Below are positions 28,518 through 37,422 of a DNA stretch of 64,000 nucleotides, one piece after another; within the stretch, counting starts at the first letter, position 1, and every line of letters starts with the position of its first letter. Position numbers and translations under genes: made by a program. A model generated the notes under the pieces. That model searched no databases. It saw only the letters and a program-made list of their open reading frames with translations, and was not told the origin of the DNA. Origin of the DNA: Ciceribacter ferrooxidans (GTDB taxonomy: Bacteria > Pseudomonadota > Alphaproteobacteria > Rhizobiales > Rhizobiaceae); the NCBI RefSeq assembly GCF_004137355.1, contig NZ_SDVB01000170.1, forward strand, positions 538,918-602,917, read 5' to 3'.

Positions 28518-28537
28518 GGCTCCAAAGCAAAGGAGCC
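28518..28537 (+). promoter_or_regulatory. Small hairpin over the PEBP-gene ribosome binding site
   Basis: GGCTCC (28518-28523) and GGAGCC (28532-28537) form a perfect 6-bp stem with loop AAAGCAAA. The 3' arm holds the GGAG Shine-Dalgarno 7 bases before the ATG. Its short length means it may be chance. Confidence 0.35.
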
Positions 28538-28542
28538 ATGCC

Positions 28543-29088
28543 ATGTTGAAATCCCTCGTTCTCGCAACCGCCATCGCGAGCCTCTCCGGCTTTGCCGCAC
28601 GGGCTGCGGACTTCACCCTTTCGAGCGCCGATATCCGCGACGGCGGCGCGCTTGCCGAAGCCCAGGTCGCCAACGCCTTCGGCTGCACCGGCGGCAATGT
28701 CTCCCCGCAGCTCTCCTGGTCGAATGCACCGGAGGGCACGAAGAGCTTCGTCGTCAGCGCCTACGATCCGGACGCGCCGACGGGCTCCGGCTTCTGGCAC
28801 TGGGCGATGTTCAACATTCCCGCCTCCGTCACCGGGCTGGAACGTGGCATCACGCCGGACAAGGGTGCACCGGAAGGCGCCGTGCAAAGCCGGGCGGATG
28901 CCGGCTTCGCGAGCTATCTCGGCGCCTGCCCGCCGGCCGGAGAGACGCACCGCTACATCTTCACGGTCACTGCGCTCTCGGTCGACAAGCTCGATCTCGA
29001 CCAGAATGCGAGCGGCGCCCTGATCGGCTTCATGACTAATGCGAACGCGCTCGCCAAGGCCGCGATCACCGTGACCTACGGCCGCTGA
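28543..29088 (+). CDS. YbhB/YbcL family (PEBP/RKIP-like) exported protein
   Basis: 181 residues with a Sec signal peptide ending near AARAADF (about residue 22). PEBP fold signatures: SPQLSWSNAPEGTKSFVVSAYDPDAPTGSGFWHW, and YLGACPPAGETHRYIFTVTAL. The ligand-binding pocket Asp-Pro-Asp and His residues are conserved. Biochemical role in bacteria is not established. Confidence 0.9.
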   Translation: MLKSLVLATAIASLSGFAARAADFTLSSADIRDGGALAEAQVANAFGCTGGNVSPQLSWSNAPEGTKSFVVSAYDPDAPTGSGFWHWAMFNIPASVTGLERGITPDKGAPEGAVQSRADAGFASYLGACPPAGETHRYIFTVTALSVDKLDLDQNASGALIGFMTNANALAKAAITVTYGR

Positions 29089-29094
29089 GAGGCG

Positions 29095-29778
29095 TCACGC
29101 CACCTTCCGCGCCTCGCCGTCGTAGAGGTCGAGGCAGCGCTCGTACCAGGCATAGGCCGGATCGTCCTGCGGCAGGTGCACCGAACCGGTCGTGATCCTC
29201 AGCCACTGCAGCGCGCCGAAGAGGATGTAATCGGCGAAGAGCGGACCGTCGCCGCCGATGAACGGCTGGAAGTTGAGCATGTGGCGCAGCGGCGTGAACT
29301 TGCCGGGGAAGGCCGCGATCTCCTGCTCACGGGCGGCCGCGACCTCCTCGATCGGCATGCCGAAGCGCTGTTCGCGGCTGCGGCGAAAATAGGCCTGGTC
29401 CGCCTCGTCGAGCATGTCGTGGATGTCCATGATGGCGATGCGGGTGATCGCCGGATGGATCACCGTCTGCGAAAAGCCCTCGACGAAACGCGCCATGGCC
29501 CTGCCGCCCTCGCCGCCGAACAGCGTCGGCTCGTCGGGATAGGCATCGTCGAGATAGAGCGCGATGGCGAAACTGTCGGAGATCAGGCGGTCGCCGTCGC
29601 GCAGCAGAGGCACCGTCCGCGTCGCGCCGTTTTCGATATCGGGAATGGCCGTGAACGGCAGCGGCCGCTCGGAATAGGAAAGCCCCTTGTGCTTCAGAGC
29701 CATCACCACTTTCCAGCAATGGGGAGAGAATGGGCGGGAGAGATCGCTGCCGCAAAGCGAGTAAAGGGTTCTGGACAT
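29095..29778 (-). CDS. Glutathione S-transferase family protein
   Basis: 227 residues from the ATG with AAGGAG 8-12 bases upstream. N-domain LYSLCGSDLSRPFSPHCWKVVMALKHKG with RTVPLL and DSFAIALYLDDAYP, then a helical C-domain. SRPFSPHCWK suggests a serine or cysteine active residue near position 14-21. Convergent with the PEBP gene; substrate unknown. Confidence 0.85.
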   Translation of the reverse strand: MSRTLYSLCGSDLSRPFSPHCWKVVMALKHKGLSYSERPLPFTAIPDIENGATRTVPLLRDGDRLISDSFAIALYLDDAYPDEPTLFGGEGGRAMARFVEGFSQTVIHPAITRIAIMDIHDMLDEADQAYFRRSREQRFGMPIEEVAAAREQEIAAFPGKFTPLRHMLNFQPFIGGDGPLFADYILFGALQWLRITTGSVHLPQDDPAYAWYERCLDLYDGEARKVA

Positions 29779-29924
29779 CGCGAGGCTCCTTGTTCCAAGA
29801 ATGATCGCCGGCATTCAAGGGCATGGCCGCGGCGCAATCAAATCAGGAAATTTCATCGAACCCATCACCCACGCTTCAGTTCCCCTCGCCTAGACTGAGG
29901 CGTCACTCGTTCCGGAGACCCGAA

Positions 29925-30434
29925 ATGTTGCAGCACTGCCAGATGTTCGCCGCCTACAACCGCTGGGCCAACGAGCGGGTCTACGCCGCCGCCGCGGAGC
30001 TCACCGAGGACGAGCTCTTCCGCGACACCGGCGCCTTCTTCGGCTCGCTCTTCGGCACGCTCAGCCACATCCTCGTCGGCGACCGTGTCTGGATGCGGCG
30101 CTTCACCGGCGAAGGCCCCGTGCCGCGGGCGCTGGACGAACGCCCCTATGAAACGTTCGCCGAGCTCGCCGCCGCCCGAAAGGCCGAGGACGAGCGCATC
30201 ATCCGCTGGGTCGACGGGCTCGACGAGGCGTCGCTCGACGCCCGCATCTCCTACACGACCATCGTCAAGCCGGAGCCGATCAGCCACAAGCTCGGCGCCG
30301 CCGTCGCACATTTCTTCAACCACCAGACCCATCACCGTGGTCAGGCGCATATGGCGCTGACGGCGCTCGGCAAGCCGTCCCTCATCCTCGACCTCGTCTA
30401 CTTCCAGCGGCAGGAAGGGCAGCAGTGGATCTGA
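29925..30434 (+). CDS. DinB family protein
   Basis: 169 residues forming the DinB four-helix bundle of metal-dependent thiol transferases/hydrolases. The three metal-binding histidines are visible: LSHIL near residue 45, and FFNHQTHHRGQ near 128-138 (His-x3-His). The ATG at 29925 has CGGAG 8 bases upstream. Function is not known precisely. Confidence 0.88.
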   Translation: MLQHCQMFAAYNRWANERVYAAAAELTEDELFRDTGAFFGSLFGTLSHILVGDRVWMRRFTGEGPVPRALDERPYETFAELAAARKAEDERIIRWVDGLDEASLDARISYTTIVKPEPISHKLGAAVAHFFNHQTHHRGQAHMALTALGKPSLILDLVYFQRQEGQQWI

Positions 30435-30589
30435 CCTGTCTGGAGACGGTCCTTTAACCGTTCCGGCAAACTCCGTTGTTCATCGCACGCCAGCGTCCCC
30501 AGCTGTTTACGGATTGCACAGGCTTTCCGCCTCATCTGGTTTCCGGAAAAAGCCAGGGAAGTAAACGAGCTTTGGACGGGGAAAGCGGG

Positions 30590-31651
30590 ATGGGCCATCG
30601 GAACGAAGGGACGGCATCGGCGGAGAACGAGGCGACGGACCGGCTGCAGCGCGTCACGCAGGCGATGGCGCGGCTCAAGGTCGACGCCCTGCCGCGCAAT
30701 TACGAGCTCTTCCACGAGGCGCTCTTCGGCCATGATCCGGCGCTCGCCCGCGACGTCGCCTCGCTTGCGGCGAGCCCGCCGCAACATGCACTCGACCGGA
30801 TCGGCCTCGCCTACCGGCTTACCGGCCATTGTGGGCTCATTGAGGAGAAATCCTGCGTGGAGGCCGCGCGTGTCCTCTCCGGGGCCGCAGACGAGATGGC
30901 CGCCGCCATTCGCGAGAAGCAGGCCTTCGTCAAGGCCATGGAGACGATCCTGCACTCGGTTCGCGAGGACCGGGATTGTAGCGTCGAGGATCTCCTCGCC
31001 GACATCGATTTCCTGCAATCCTCCGCCGCCGAGCTTCTCCGGAGCGAAAGCCGGGCCGAACAGGCGCTGAAGGCCGGGCTCGACCGGCTCGATGCCGCGG
31101 AGCGCGCGGCACGAGCGGCCAAGGCCGAAATCCTGCGCGATCGCCTGACCGGGCTGCCGAACCGCATCGCCTTCGCCAACCGCATCGAGAGCCTCTACGA
31201 GTCCGGAGAACTGCCGCACGGCGTCGCCCTTCTCATCGCCGATATCGACGGGTTCGGCGCCGTCAACCGCGATTACGGAACGGAATCCGGCAACCGCATT
31301 CTCAAGCGGCTCGCCGCGATCCTGCGCAAATCGATCAAGAAGAACGACTTCGTCGCCCGCATCGGGGCGGACGAATTCGCCTTCCTCTTCGCCGAGGTCG
31401 ATATCGCCGCCGCGCGGGCGATCGCCGGACGCATCCACGATTCGGTCGAGAATGGGCTGGTCTTCGCGACCGCGGCCGGCGAGGATAACGGGGCACTCGG
31501 GCTGTCGATCGGGATCGCCCTCAGTGACGGTGCCGAGAGCGCGCAACATCTCGTCTCCCAGGCGGAACAGGCCCTCACCGTCGCCAAGGCGGACCCGCGC
31601 GCGCCCATCGCGTGTTTTGCGCCCGGCGTCAGCGGCCGCCGCGCCGCCTGA
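30590..31651 (+). CDS. GGDEF domain protein with altered active site
   Basis: 353 residues: a helical N-terminal region of about 180 residues (coiled-coil-like, LRSESRAEQALKAGLDRLDAAERAARAAKAE) and a C-terminal GGDEF domain beginning RDRLTGLPNR near 184. The signature is GADEF (residues 259-263) instead of GG[D/E]EF. The Asp of the usual GD guanine-contact motif is Asn (ESGNRIL), and the inhibitory-site Arg is Lys (KKND). No transmembrane segment is seen. It may be a weak or inactive diguanylate cyclase, possibly a GTP or c-di-GMP sensor. The start at 30590 is preferred to an upstream TTG. Confidence 0.8.
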   Translation: MGHRNEGTASAENEATDRLQRVTQAMARLKVDALPRNYELFHEALFGHDPALARDVASLAASPPQHALDRIGLAYRLTGHCGLIEEKSCVEAARVLSGAADEMAAAIREKQAFVKAMETILHSVREDRDCSVEDLLADIDFLQSSAAELLRSESRAEQALKAGLDRLDAAERAARAAKAEILRDRLTGLPNRIAFANRIESLYESGELPHGVALLIADIDGFGAVNRDYGTESGNRILKRLAAILRKSIKKNDFVARIGADEFAFLFAEVDIAAARAIAGRIHDSVENGLVFATAAGEDNGALGLSIGIALSDGAESAQHLVSQAEQALTVAKADPRAPIACFAPGVSGRRAA

Positions 31652-31781
31652 CACTCCAAGGCGGCAACGGCCGGAGAATGTTGCCTGCCGGACACCCCGG
31701 CGCAGAGCCCGCATACCTACACCGCCGGCGGGGCCGGTCCCGTCTTGCCTTTGGCGAGCGCTTCCGCCAAAAGCCAAGGCC

Positions 31782-33668
31782 ATGATTACCATCAACGACA
31801 TCTCGGCCCGCATTGCCGGGCGGCTCCTGATCGACCACGCGACCGTTTCGCTGCCGGAGGGCACGAAGGCGGGCCTCGTCGGCCGCAACGGCGCCGGCAA
31901 GTCGACGCTCTTCAAGATCATCACCGGCGAACTCTCCGCCGAAACGGGATCGATCACCATCCCGAAGAACGCCCGCATCGGCCAGGTGGCGCAGGAAGCG
32001 CCAGGCACCGAAGACGCGCTCATCGAGATCGTCATGGCTGCCGACAAGGAGCGCGCCGCACTCCTGAAGGAGGCAGAGACGGCCTCCGATCCCCACCGCA
32101 TCGCCGAGATCCAGACGCGGCTCGCCGATATCGGCGCCCATTCGGCTGAGGCGCGCGCCGCGACGATCCTCGCCGGCCTCGGCTTCGACCATGAGGCACA
32201 GCTTCGCCCGGCCTCGTCGTTTTCCGGCGGCTGGCGGATGCGCGTGGCGCTCGCAGCCGTGCTCTTTTCCGAACCGGACCTCCTGCTCCTCGACGAACCG
32301 ACCAACTATCTCGATCTCGAAGGCACGCTCTGGCTCGAGGATTACGTGCGGCGCTATCCGCACACCGTCATCATCATCAGCCACGACCGCGACCTCCTGA
32401 ACACCGCCGTCAACGCGATCGTCCATCTCGACCAGAAGAAGCTCACCTTCTATCGCGGCGGCTACGACCAGTTCGAGCGGCAGAAGGCAGAAGCCAACGA
32501 ACTGCAGATGAAGGCGAAGGCGAAGAGCGACGCGGCGCGTAAGCACCTGCAGAGCTATATCGACCGCTTCCGCTACAAGGCGTCGAAGGCGCGGCAGGCG
32601 CAGAGCCGCATCAAGGCGCTGGAGCGCATGGGCACGGTCGCGGCCGTGATCGAGGATCACGTCCAGCCGATCACCTTCCCGGAACCGGAGAAACAGCCAG
32701 CCTCGCCGATCGTCGCGATCTCCGGCGGCGCCGTCGGCTACGAGCTCGGCAAGCCGATCCTGAAGAACATCAATTTGCGCATCGATAATGACGACCGCAT
32801 CGCGCTCCTAGGCTCGAACGGCAACGGCAAGTCGACCTTCGCCAAGCTGATCGCCGGACGCCTCAACCTGCAGGCCGGCGAGATGAAGCTCGCGCCGAAC
32901 CTCTCCGTCGGCTTCTTCGCCCAGCACCAGCTCGACGACCTCGTGCCGAACGAGACGCCGGTCGACCATGTGCGCCGGCTGATGCCGCAGGCGGGTGAGG
33001 CGCAGGTGCGCGCCCGCGTCGCGCAGATGGGACTTGCGACAGAGAAGATGGCGACCGCCGCCAAGGATCTTTCCGGCGGCGAAAAGGCGCGACTCCTGAT
33101 GGGGCTCTCCGCCTTCCACGCGCCGAATCTCCTGATCCTCGACGAGCCGACCAACCATCTCGACATCGACAGCCGCCGGGCGCTCATCGAAGCACTCAAC
33201 GACTACAACGGCGCCGTCATCCTGATCGCCCACGACCGGCATCTGATCGAGGCGACGGTCGACCGGCTGTGGCTCGTCAACAACGGCACCGTCAGCGTCT
33301 TCGACGGCGATATGGAGGATTATCGCAGCCTTGTGGTCGCCGCGGCGCGCAAGCCGGATGAGAAGGACAAGGCCGATACCGGCGCCCAGGTGAACAAGGC
33401 CGACCAGCGCAAGGCCGCCGCCGACAAGCGGGCGAGCCTCGCGCCGCTCAGGAAAAAGATCAACGAAATCGAGTCCCTGACGAAGAAACTAGAGACTTTG
33501 ATTCAGGCGCTTGATGCGGAACTTGCAGATCCCACGCTCTACGAGAAGAACCCGGCCAAGGCGGCGGAAAAGGCAAAGCAGCGCGGCGAGGCCGCAGCGA
33601 AGCTTTCGGCGGCCGAGGAACAGTGGCTCGAACTGTCGACTGAATACGAAGAGGCGATGGCAGGCTGA
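31782..33668 (+). CDS. ABC-F family ATP-binding protein (Uup-like)
   Basis: 628 residues with two ABC ATPase domains and no membrane domain. Walker A GRNGAGKST and GSNGNGKST, signatures SGGWRMR and SGGEKARL, and Walker B LLLLDEPTNYLD and LLILDEPTNHLD are intact. The linker between them has the charged YIDRFRYKASKARQAQSR. The C-terminal tail has a coiled coil (RKKINEIESLTKKLETLIQALDAEL). ABC-F proteins act on ribosomes or in DNA-structure handling (Uup). Placed before vapBC. Confidence 0.92.
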   Translation: MITINDISARIAGRLLIDHATVSLPEGTKAGLVGRNGAGKSTLFKIITGELSAETGSITIPKNARIGQVAQEAPGTEDALIEIVMAADKERAALLKEAETASDPHRIAEIQTRLADIGAHSAEARAATILAGLGFDHEAQLRPASSFSGGWRMRVALAAVLFSEPDLLLLDEPTNYLDLEGTLWLEDYVRRYPHTVIIISHDRDLLNTAVNAIVHLDQKKLTFYRGGYDQFERQKAEANELQMKAKAKSDAARKHLQSYIDRFRYKASKARQAQSRIKALERMGTVAAVIEDHVQPITFPEPEKQPASPIVAISGGAVGYELGKPILKNINLRIDNDDRIALLGSNGNGKSTFAKLIAGRLNLQAGEMKLAPNLSVGFFAQHQLDDLVPNETPVDHVRRLMPQAGEAQVRARVAQMGLATEKMATAAKDLSGGEKARLLMGLSAFHAPNLLILDEPTNHLDIDSRRALIEALNDYNGAVILIAHDRHLIEATVDRLWLVNNGTVSVFDGDMEDYRSLVVAAARKPDEKDKADTGAQVNKADQRKAAADKRASLAPLRKKINEIESLTKKLETLIQALDAELADPTLYEKNPAKAAEKAKQRGEAAAKLSAAEEQWLELSTEYEEAMAG

Positions 33669-33685
33669 GGTTTGAATACCCCTGA

Positions 33686-33711
33686 ATATACGGTATGATG
33701 AAACCGTATAT
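33686..33711. promoter_or_regulatory. vapBC operator palindrome
   Basis: ATATACGGT (33686-33694) and ACCGTATAT (33703-33711) form a perfect 9-bp inverted repeat with an 8-base centre, ending 15 bases before the vapB ATG. VapB antitoxins autoregulate by binding such palindromes, so this is the likely operator. Confidence 0.7.
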
Positions 33712-33726
33712 CCCGAGGGAATCACC

Positions 33727-33987
33727 ATGCCTCTCTACGTGCGTGACGAGAGCGTCAACGCCCTGGCCGAACAGGCCCGGGCGATCCTGAAAGCGCCGAC
33801 CAAGACCGAGGCGATCCGCCTCGCGCTGCAGCGTGTGATCGATGAGGAGCTGGCAAAGCCTTCGCTCGGCGAACGGGTCGCGCGGCTGCGCGAGAAGTAT
33901 GCGCTCGCCGACCATGCGAGCCTCCGCCCCTTCGACGACAAAGCCTTCCTGGATCAGATGTGGGGAGACGCCGATGTTCGTCGATAG
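33727..33987 (+). CDS. vapB: VapB-type antitoxin (PSK transcription factor family)
   Basis: 86 residues. The N-terminal MPLYVRDESVNALAEQARAILKAPTKTEAIRLALQ is the ribbon-helix-helix DNA-binding and dimer segment; the rest (KYALADHASLRPFDDKAFLDQMWG) binds and neutralises the toxin. It has a GAGGGA ribosome binding site. It overlaps the toxin gene by 14 bases. Confidence 0.9.
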   Translation: MPLYVRDESVNALAEQARAILKAPTKTEAIRLALQRVIDEELAKPSLGERVARLREKYALADHASLRPFDDKAFLDQMWGDADVRR

Positions 33988-34372
33988 CTCCGCCATCGTC
34001 GCGATCCTGATCGACGCACCGGAGGCCGGCGCGCTCATCGAACGTCTTGACGCCAGCGCCACGCCGCGCATGACGACGCCGACCGCCGTCTTCGAGGCGA
34101 CGACCGTGCTCGGCAAGAGGCTGGAGCTCGAACCTCCGACGGCCGACCGGCTGGTGAAGGAATTCCTCGACGTCCTCGAAATCCGCGTCACGCCGGTCAC
34201 CGAGGAGATGGCGGCGAGCGCGCTCGAGGCCTTCGCCCTCTATGGCAAGGGCCGTCATCCGGCAGCGCTGAACTTCGGCGACTGCTTCTCCTATGCGGGC
34301 AGCCGGGCGGCCAACGTGCCACTCCTTTACGCCGGCGACGGCTTCTCGCAGACCGATCTCCGCCAATACTGA
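33974..34372 (+). CDS. vapC: VapC-type PIN-domain toxin
   Basis: 132 residues, a PIN-domain ribonuclease. The acidic active site is intact: Asp in MFVDSSA, Glu in FEATTVLG, Asp in LNFGDCFSYA and GDGFSQTD. VapC enzymes cut tRNA or rRNA; the target is unknown. The ATG lies inside the end of vapB. Confidence 0.92.
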   Translation: MFVDSSAIVAILIDAPEAGALIERLDASATPRMTTPTAVFEATTVLGKRLELEPPTADRLVKEFLDVLEIRVTPVTEEMAASALEAFALYGKGRHPAALNFGDCFSYAGSRAANVPLLYAGDGFSQTDLRQY

Positions 34373-34385
34373 CGGCGGGTCTGGC

Positions 34386-34835
34386 TCAGGCCTTCTTTTC
34401 CCAGCGTCCCTCGGCCGTCTGCTGCCAGTAGGTTAGCGTATGGCCCTCGCCCTTCAGCTTCTTCCACTGCGCGCGAGCGGCTTCGAGCTGCGTCTGGTCG
34501 TAGCCGTCGAAAACGAAGACGACACGATCATAGTCCAGCGCTTCCGGCGGCTCGGCGCCGTCGACGAGGAAGCGGACGCTCGCCGCATTGAGATTTTCCG
34601 GCGAGACGGTCAACAGCACCGGCTGCTGCTCGGCGTCTTCGGCGGCATCCGTTCCGTGCGGCAGGAAGCTTTCGTCGCGCCATGTCCAGAGATGGGCGTC
34701 GAGCGCGTCACGGCGGGCGGGATCGGCGGTCTGCACCGCCACCCGCCAGCCGCGTTCGACGCTCTTTTCGAGAAGCGGCGGCAGGGCGTCCTCGAGCTTC
34801 GATTCCGTCAGATGGTAGAAGAGGATCTCGGCCAA
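34386..34835 (-). CDS. holC: DNA polymerase III subunit chi (TTG start)
   Basis: 149 residues of the clamp-loader-associated chi subunit: AEILFYHLTESKLEDALPPLLEKSVERGWRV, HLWTWRDESFLPHG and DYDRVVFVFDG. There is no ATG in place; the TTG at 34835, preceded by GGAAGGG, gives the standard length. An in-frame extension to 35279 has no homology. It follows pepA by 17 bases, the usual pepA-holC pair. Confidence 0.9.
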   Translation of the reverse strand: MAEILFYHLTESKLEDALPPLLEKSVERGWRVAVQTADPARRDALDAHLWTWRDESFLPHGTDAAEDAEQQPVLLTVSPENLNAASVRFLVDGAEPPEALDYDRVVFVFDGYDQTQLEAARAQWKKLKGEGHTLTYWQQTAEGRWEKKA

Positions 34836-34852
34836 GACGCCCGCCCTTCCCG

Positions 34853-36352
34853 TCACGCTTCGTAGTGCGCGCGCACCAGCTCGTCGAGGAGCCGGACGCC
34901 GAAGCCCGATCCCCAAGAGCGGTTGATCTCGTCGCTCGGCGAACCCATGGCGGTTCCGGCGATGTCGAGATGCGCCCAGGGAGTCTCCTGCACGAAGCGC
35001 TTGAGGAACTGCGCCGCCGTGATCGAGCCGGCCTGGCGGCCGCCGGTGTTCTTCATGTCGGCGAACTTGGAATCGATGAGCTTGTCGTAATCCTTGCCGA
35101 GCGGCATCCGCCACAGGCGCTCGTTGGTCGCAAGACCCGCCGCCAGCAGTTGTCCGGAAAGCGTGTCGTCGTTCGAGAACAGGCCGGCGTGCAGATTGCC
35201 GAGCGCGACGGTGATCGCACCGGTGAGCGTCGCGAGATTGATCATGAAGGCGGGCTTGAAGCGGTCGTTGCAGTACCAAAGTGCGTCGGCCAGCACGAGG
35301 CGGCCTTCGGCATCAGTGTTGATGACCTCGATCGTCTGCCCGGACATCGAGGTGACGATGTCGCCGGGGCGCTGGGCATTGCCGTCCGGCATGTTCTCGA
35401 CGAGGCCGATGACACCGACGGCGTTCACCTTCGCCTTGCGGGCGGCGAGGGTATGCATGAGGCCGGTGACGGCTGCGGCGCCGCCCATGTCGCCCTTCAT
35501 CTCCTCCATGCCGGCGGCCGGCTTGATCGAGATGCCGCCGGTGTCGAAGACCACGCCCTTGCCGACGAAGGCGATCGGCTTGTCCTTGTGCTTGCCGCCC
35601 TTCCACTGCATGACGGCGAGCCGCGGCGGCCTGACCGAACCCTGGGCGACGCCGAGCAGCGCGCCCATGCCGAGCTTCTTCATGTCCTTTTCGGTCAGGA
35701 TGTCGACCTCGACGCCGAGGGCTTCGAGCGCCTTCGCCTTGTCGGCGAATTCCTCCGGCCCCAGCACGTTGGCGGGCTCGTTGACGAGGTCACGGGCGAG
35801 GATCACGCCCTGAGCGACCGCCTCGTTGTCGGCAAACGCCTTGCGCGCCGCAGACGCCTCGGCGGTGACGATCGTCACCTTGACCTCCTTCGGCTCGGAC
35901 TTGCCGTTACCGTTGTCGTCGCCCTTGCGGGTCTTGTAGGTGTCGAAATCATAGTTGCGCAGTAGCATTCCGAGCGCGAAGTCGGCGGCGGCCTTGCCGT
36001 CCGCGTCGAGGCCCGGCGCGTCGAAGAAGACCGTCACCTTTTCGGCGGACTTGAAGGTGCCGGCCGCCGCACCCCCGGCGCGCAGCCAGTCATGGGCGGT
36101 GATCTCGGCGGCCTTGCCGAGCCCGAGCACGACGATCCGGTCGGCGGAAGATCCATGCGGTGCGAGGATGTCGAGTGCGGCGCGCGCCTTGCCGGTGAAC
36201 TTGCCGATCTTGGCGGCCCTGGCGATCACGCCCTCGGGGTCCGCAACCTCGGCGCCGGCGGCCGCGTCTGCTCCTTGAACCTGAAGAAGCACGGCGAGCC
36301 CGCCGCTGATCCGGTGGTCCTTGGCAAAGGAAATGTCGAATTTGGAAGACAT
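34853..36352 (-). CDS. pepA: Leucyl aminopeptidase (M17)
   Basis: 499 residues. The two-metal M17 motif is [28 protein letters not shown] plus [14 protein letters not shown], the latter being the family signature. C-terminal catalytic residues lie in the same domain. It releases N-terminal amino acids; in some bacteria it also binds DNA. Divergent from the PAP2 and LPS-transport genes. Confidence 0.97.
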   Translation of the reverse strand: MSSKFDISFAKDHRISGGLAVLLQVQGADAAAGAEVADPEGVIARAAKIGKFTGKARAALDILAPHGSSADRIVVLGLGKAAEITAHDWLRAGGAAAGTFKSAEKVTVFFDAPGLDADGKAAADFALGMLLRNYDFDTYKTRKGDDNGNGKSEPKEVKVTIVTAEASAARKAFADNEAVAQGVILARDLVNEPANVLGPEEFADKAKALEALGVEVDILTEKDMKKLGMGALLGVAQGSVRPPRLAVMQWKGGKHKDKPIAFVGKGVVFDTGGISIKPAAGMEEMKGDMGGAAAVTGLMHTLAARKAKVNAVGVIGLVENMPDGNAQRPGDIVTSMSGQTIEVINTDAEGRLVLADALWYCNDRFKPAFMINLATLTGAITVALGNLHAGLFSNDDTLSGQLLAAGLATNERLWRMPLGKDYDKLIDSKFADMKNTGGRQAGSITAAQFLKRFVQETPWAHLDIAGTAMGSPSDEINRSWGSGFGVRLLDELVRAHYEA

Positions 36353-36539
36353 GGAGACTCCGGGGGAAGGTCGAAACGAAAGCCGGGATCATGGCCCTTT
36401 CGGTCATGAACGCAAGCATCAATTGTCCCGACATACCGCTCTTTGCACCGTTGGCAAGACCTGCCGCCTCCCCCTCTTGCCTGGCGGGCGGGGAAGCGGA
36501 TAGGGTCGCACCGCCTGGAAAAGACCGGAAACAACCGAC

Positions 36540-37313
36540 GTGAAGATCGACCTACAAGCCGCCGAGAGCGGGCACCTGCAACAGACCGGAACGCGAAAGA
36601 TGCTCCGCGCCGCCGTCGCCCTTTTCGTGCTCTGGTGGGCGCTGCTGCTCGTCTTTTATCTTTGGCCGGACATCGACCGCGCCGTCGCCGCCGCCTTCTT
36701 CGAGCCCGGTCCCTGCACCGGTGCCCATGCGCAAAGCACCGTCTGCGGCAGCTTTCCGTGGAGCAAGGATCCTCTCGCCGTCGCCGTGAGGAAGGTGTTC
36801 TTCTACGTACCCGCCGCCGCCGGCGCGCTGCTCCTCGGCATTCTCGTCAACGGCCTCGCCCGGCGCAGCGCGGCCTACGGTGCGGCAAGGCTGCAGCAGC
36901 TCGGCCTCGCGCTCGCGGCTCTCCTCCTCGGCCCTTATGTGCTGGTGAACCTGCTGCTCAAGAGCTTTTCCGGGCGCCCCCGCCCCTACCAGACCGACCT
37001 CTTCGGCGGCGACCTGCCCTTCGTGCCTGCTGGCTCTTTCATGGGGCAGTGCGACAACAACTGCTCCTTCATCTCGGGCGAGGCCGCGGGTGCAGGCTGG
37101 GTCGCCTGCCTCCTCCTCTTCCTGCCGGCGAAGCTCCGTCCGGTCCTCGCGCCGCCGATCCTCGTCGTCGCGCTGGTGACACCGGCGATGAGGCTCGCCT
37201 TCGGCGGCCATTATCTCTCAGACGTCGTGCTCGGCTGGCTCTCCTCGCTCGTCGTCTTCGCGGCCGTCTTCGCCGTGTTCGAAATATCGCGAAAACGGAA
37301 AATTGAGCGGTAG
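36540..37313 (+). CDS. PAP2-family membrane phosphatase with SGE variant motif
   Basis: 257 residues with about five or six membrane segments. Phosphatase motif 1 is KSFSGRPRP (KX6RP), and motif 3 is MRLAFGGHYLSD (RX5HX3D). Motif 2 reads SFISGEAAGA, so the usual PSGH His is Glu, and two cysteines precede it (GQCDNNC). The start is a GTG; an ATG 60 bases in is an alternative. Its position just before lptF suggests a lipid A, lipid carrier or phospholipid phosphatase, but that is inference. Confidence 0.82.
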   Translation: MKIDLQAAESGHLQQTGTRKMLRAAVALFVLWWALLLVFYLWPDIDRAVAAAFFEPGPCTGAHAQSTVCGSFPWSKDPLAVAVRKVFFYVPAAAGALLLGILVNGLARRSAAYGAARLQQLGLALAALLLGPYVLVNLLLKSFSGRPRPYQTDLFGGDLPFVPAGSFMGQCDNNCSFISGEAAGAGWVACLLLFLPAKLRPVLAPPILVVALVTPAMRLAFGGHYLSDVVLGWLSSLVVFAAVFAVFEISRKRKIER

Positions 37314-37422
37314 ACACACGAAAATCCGCATCGGTCCTGTCGCCAAATCGCCCCAACCGTCGTAGAGAACCGGTGTCCTCAGTCGCCGGCGCGGCCCGAT
37401 CGTCACGCCCTCGGGAAATGGA

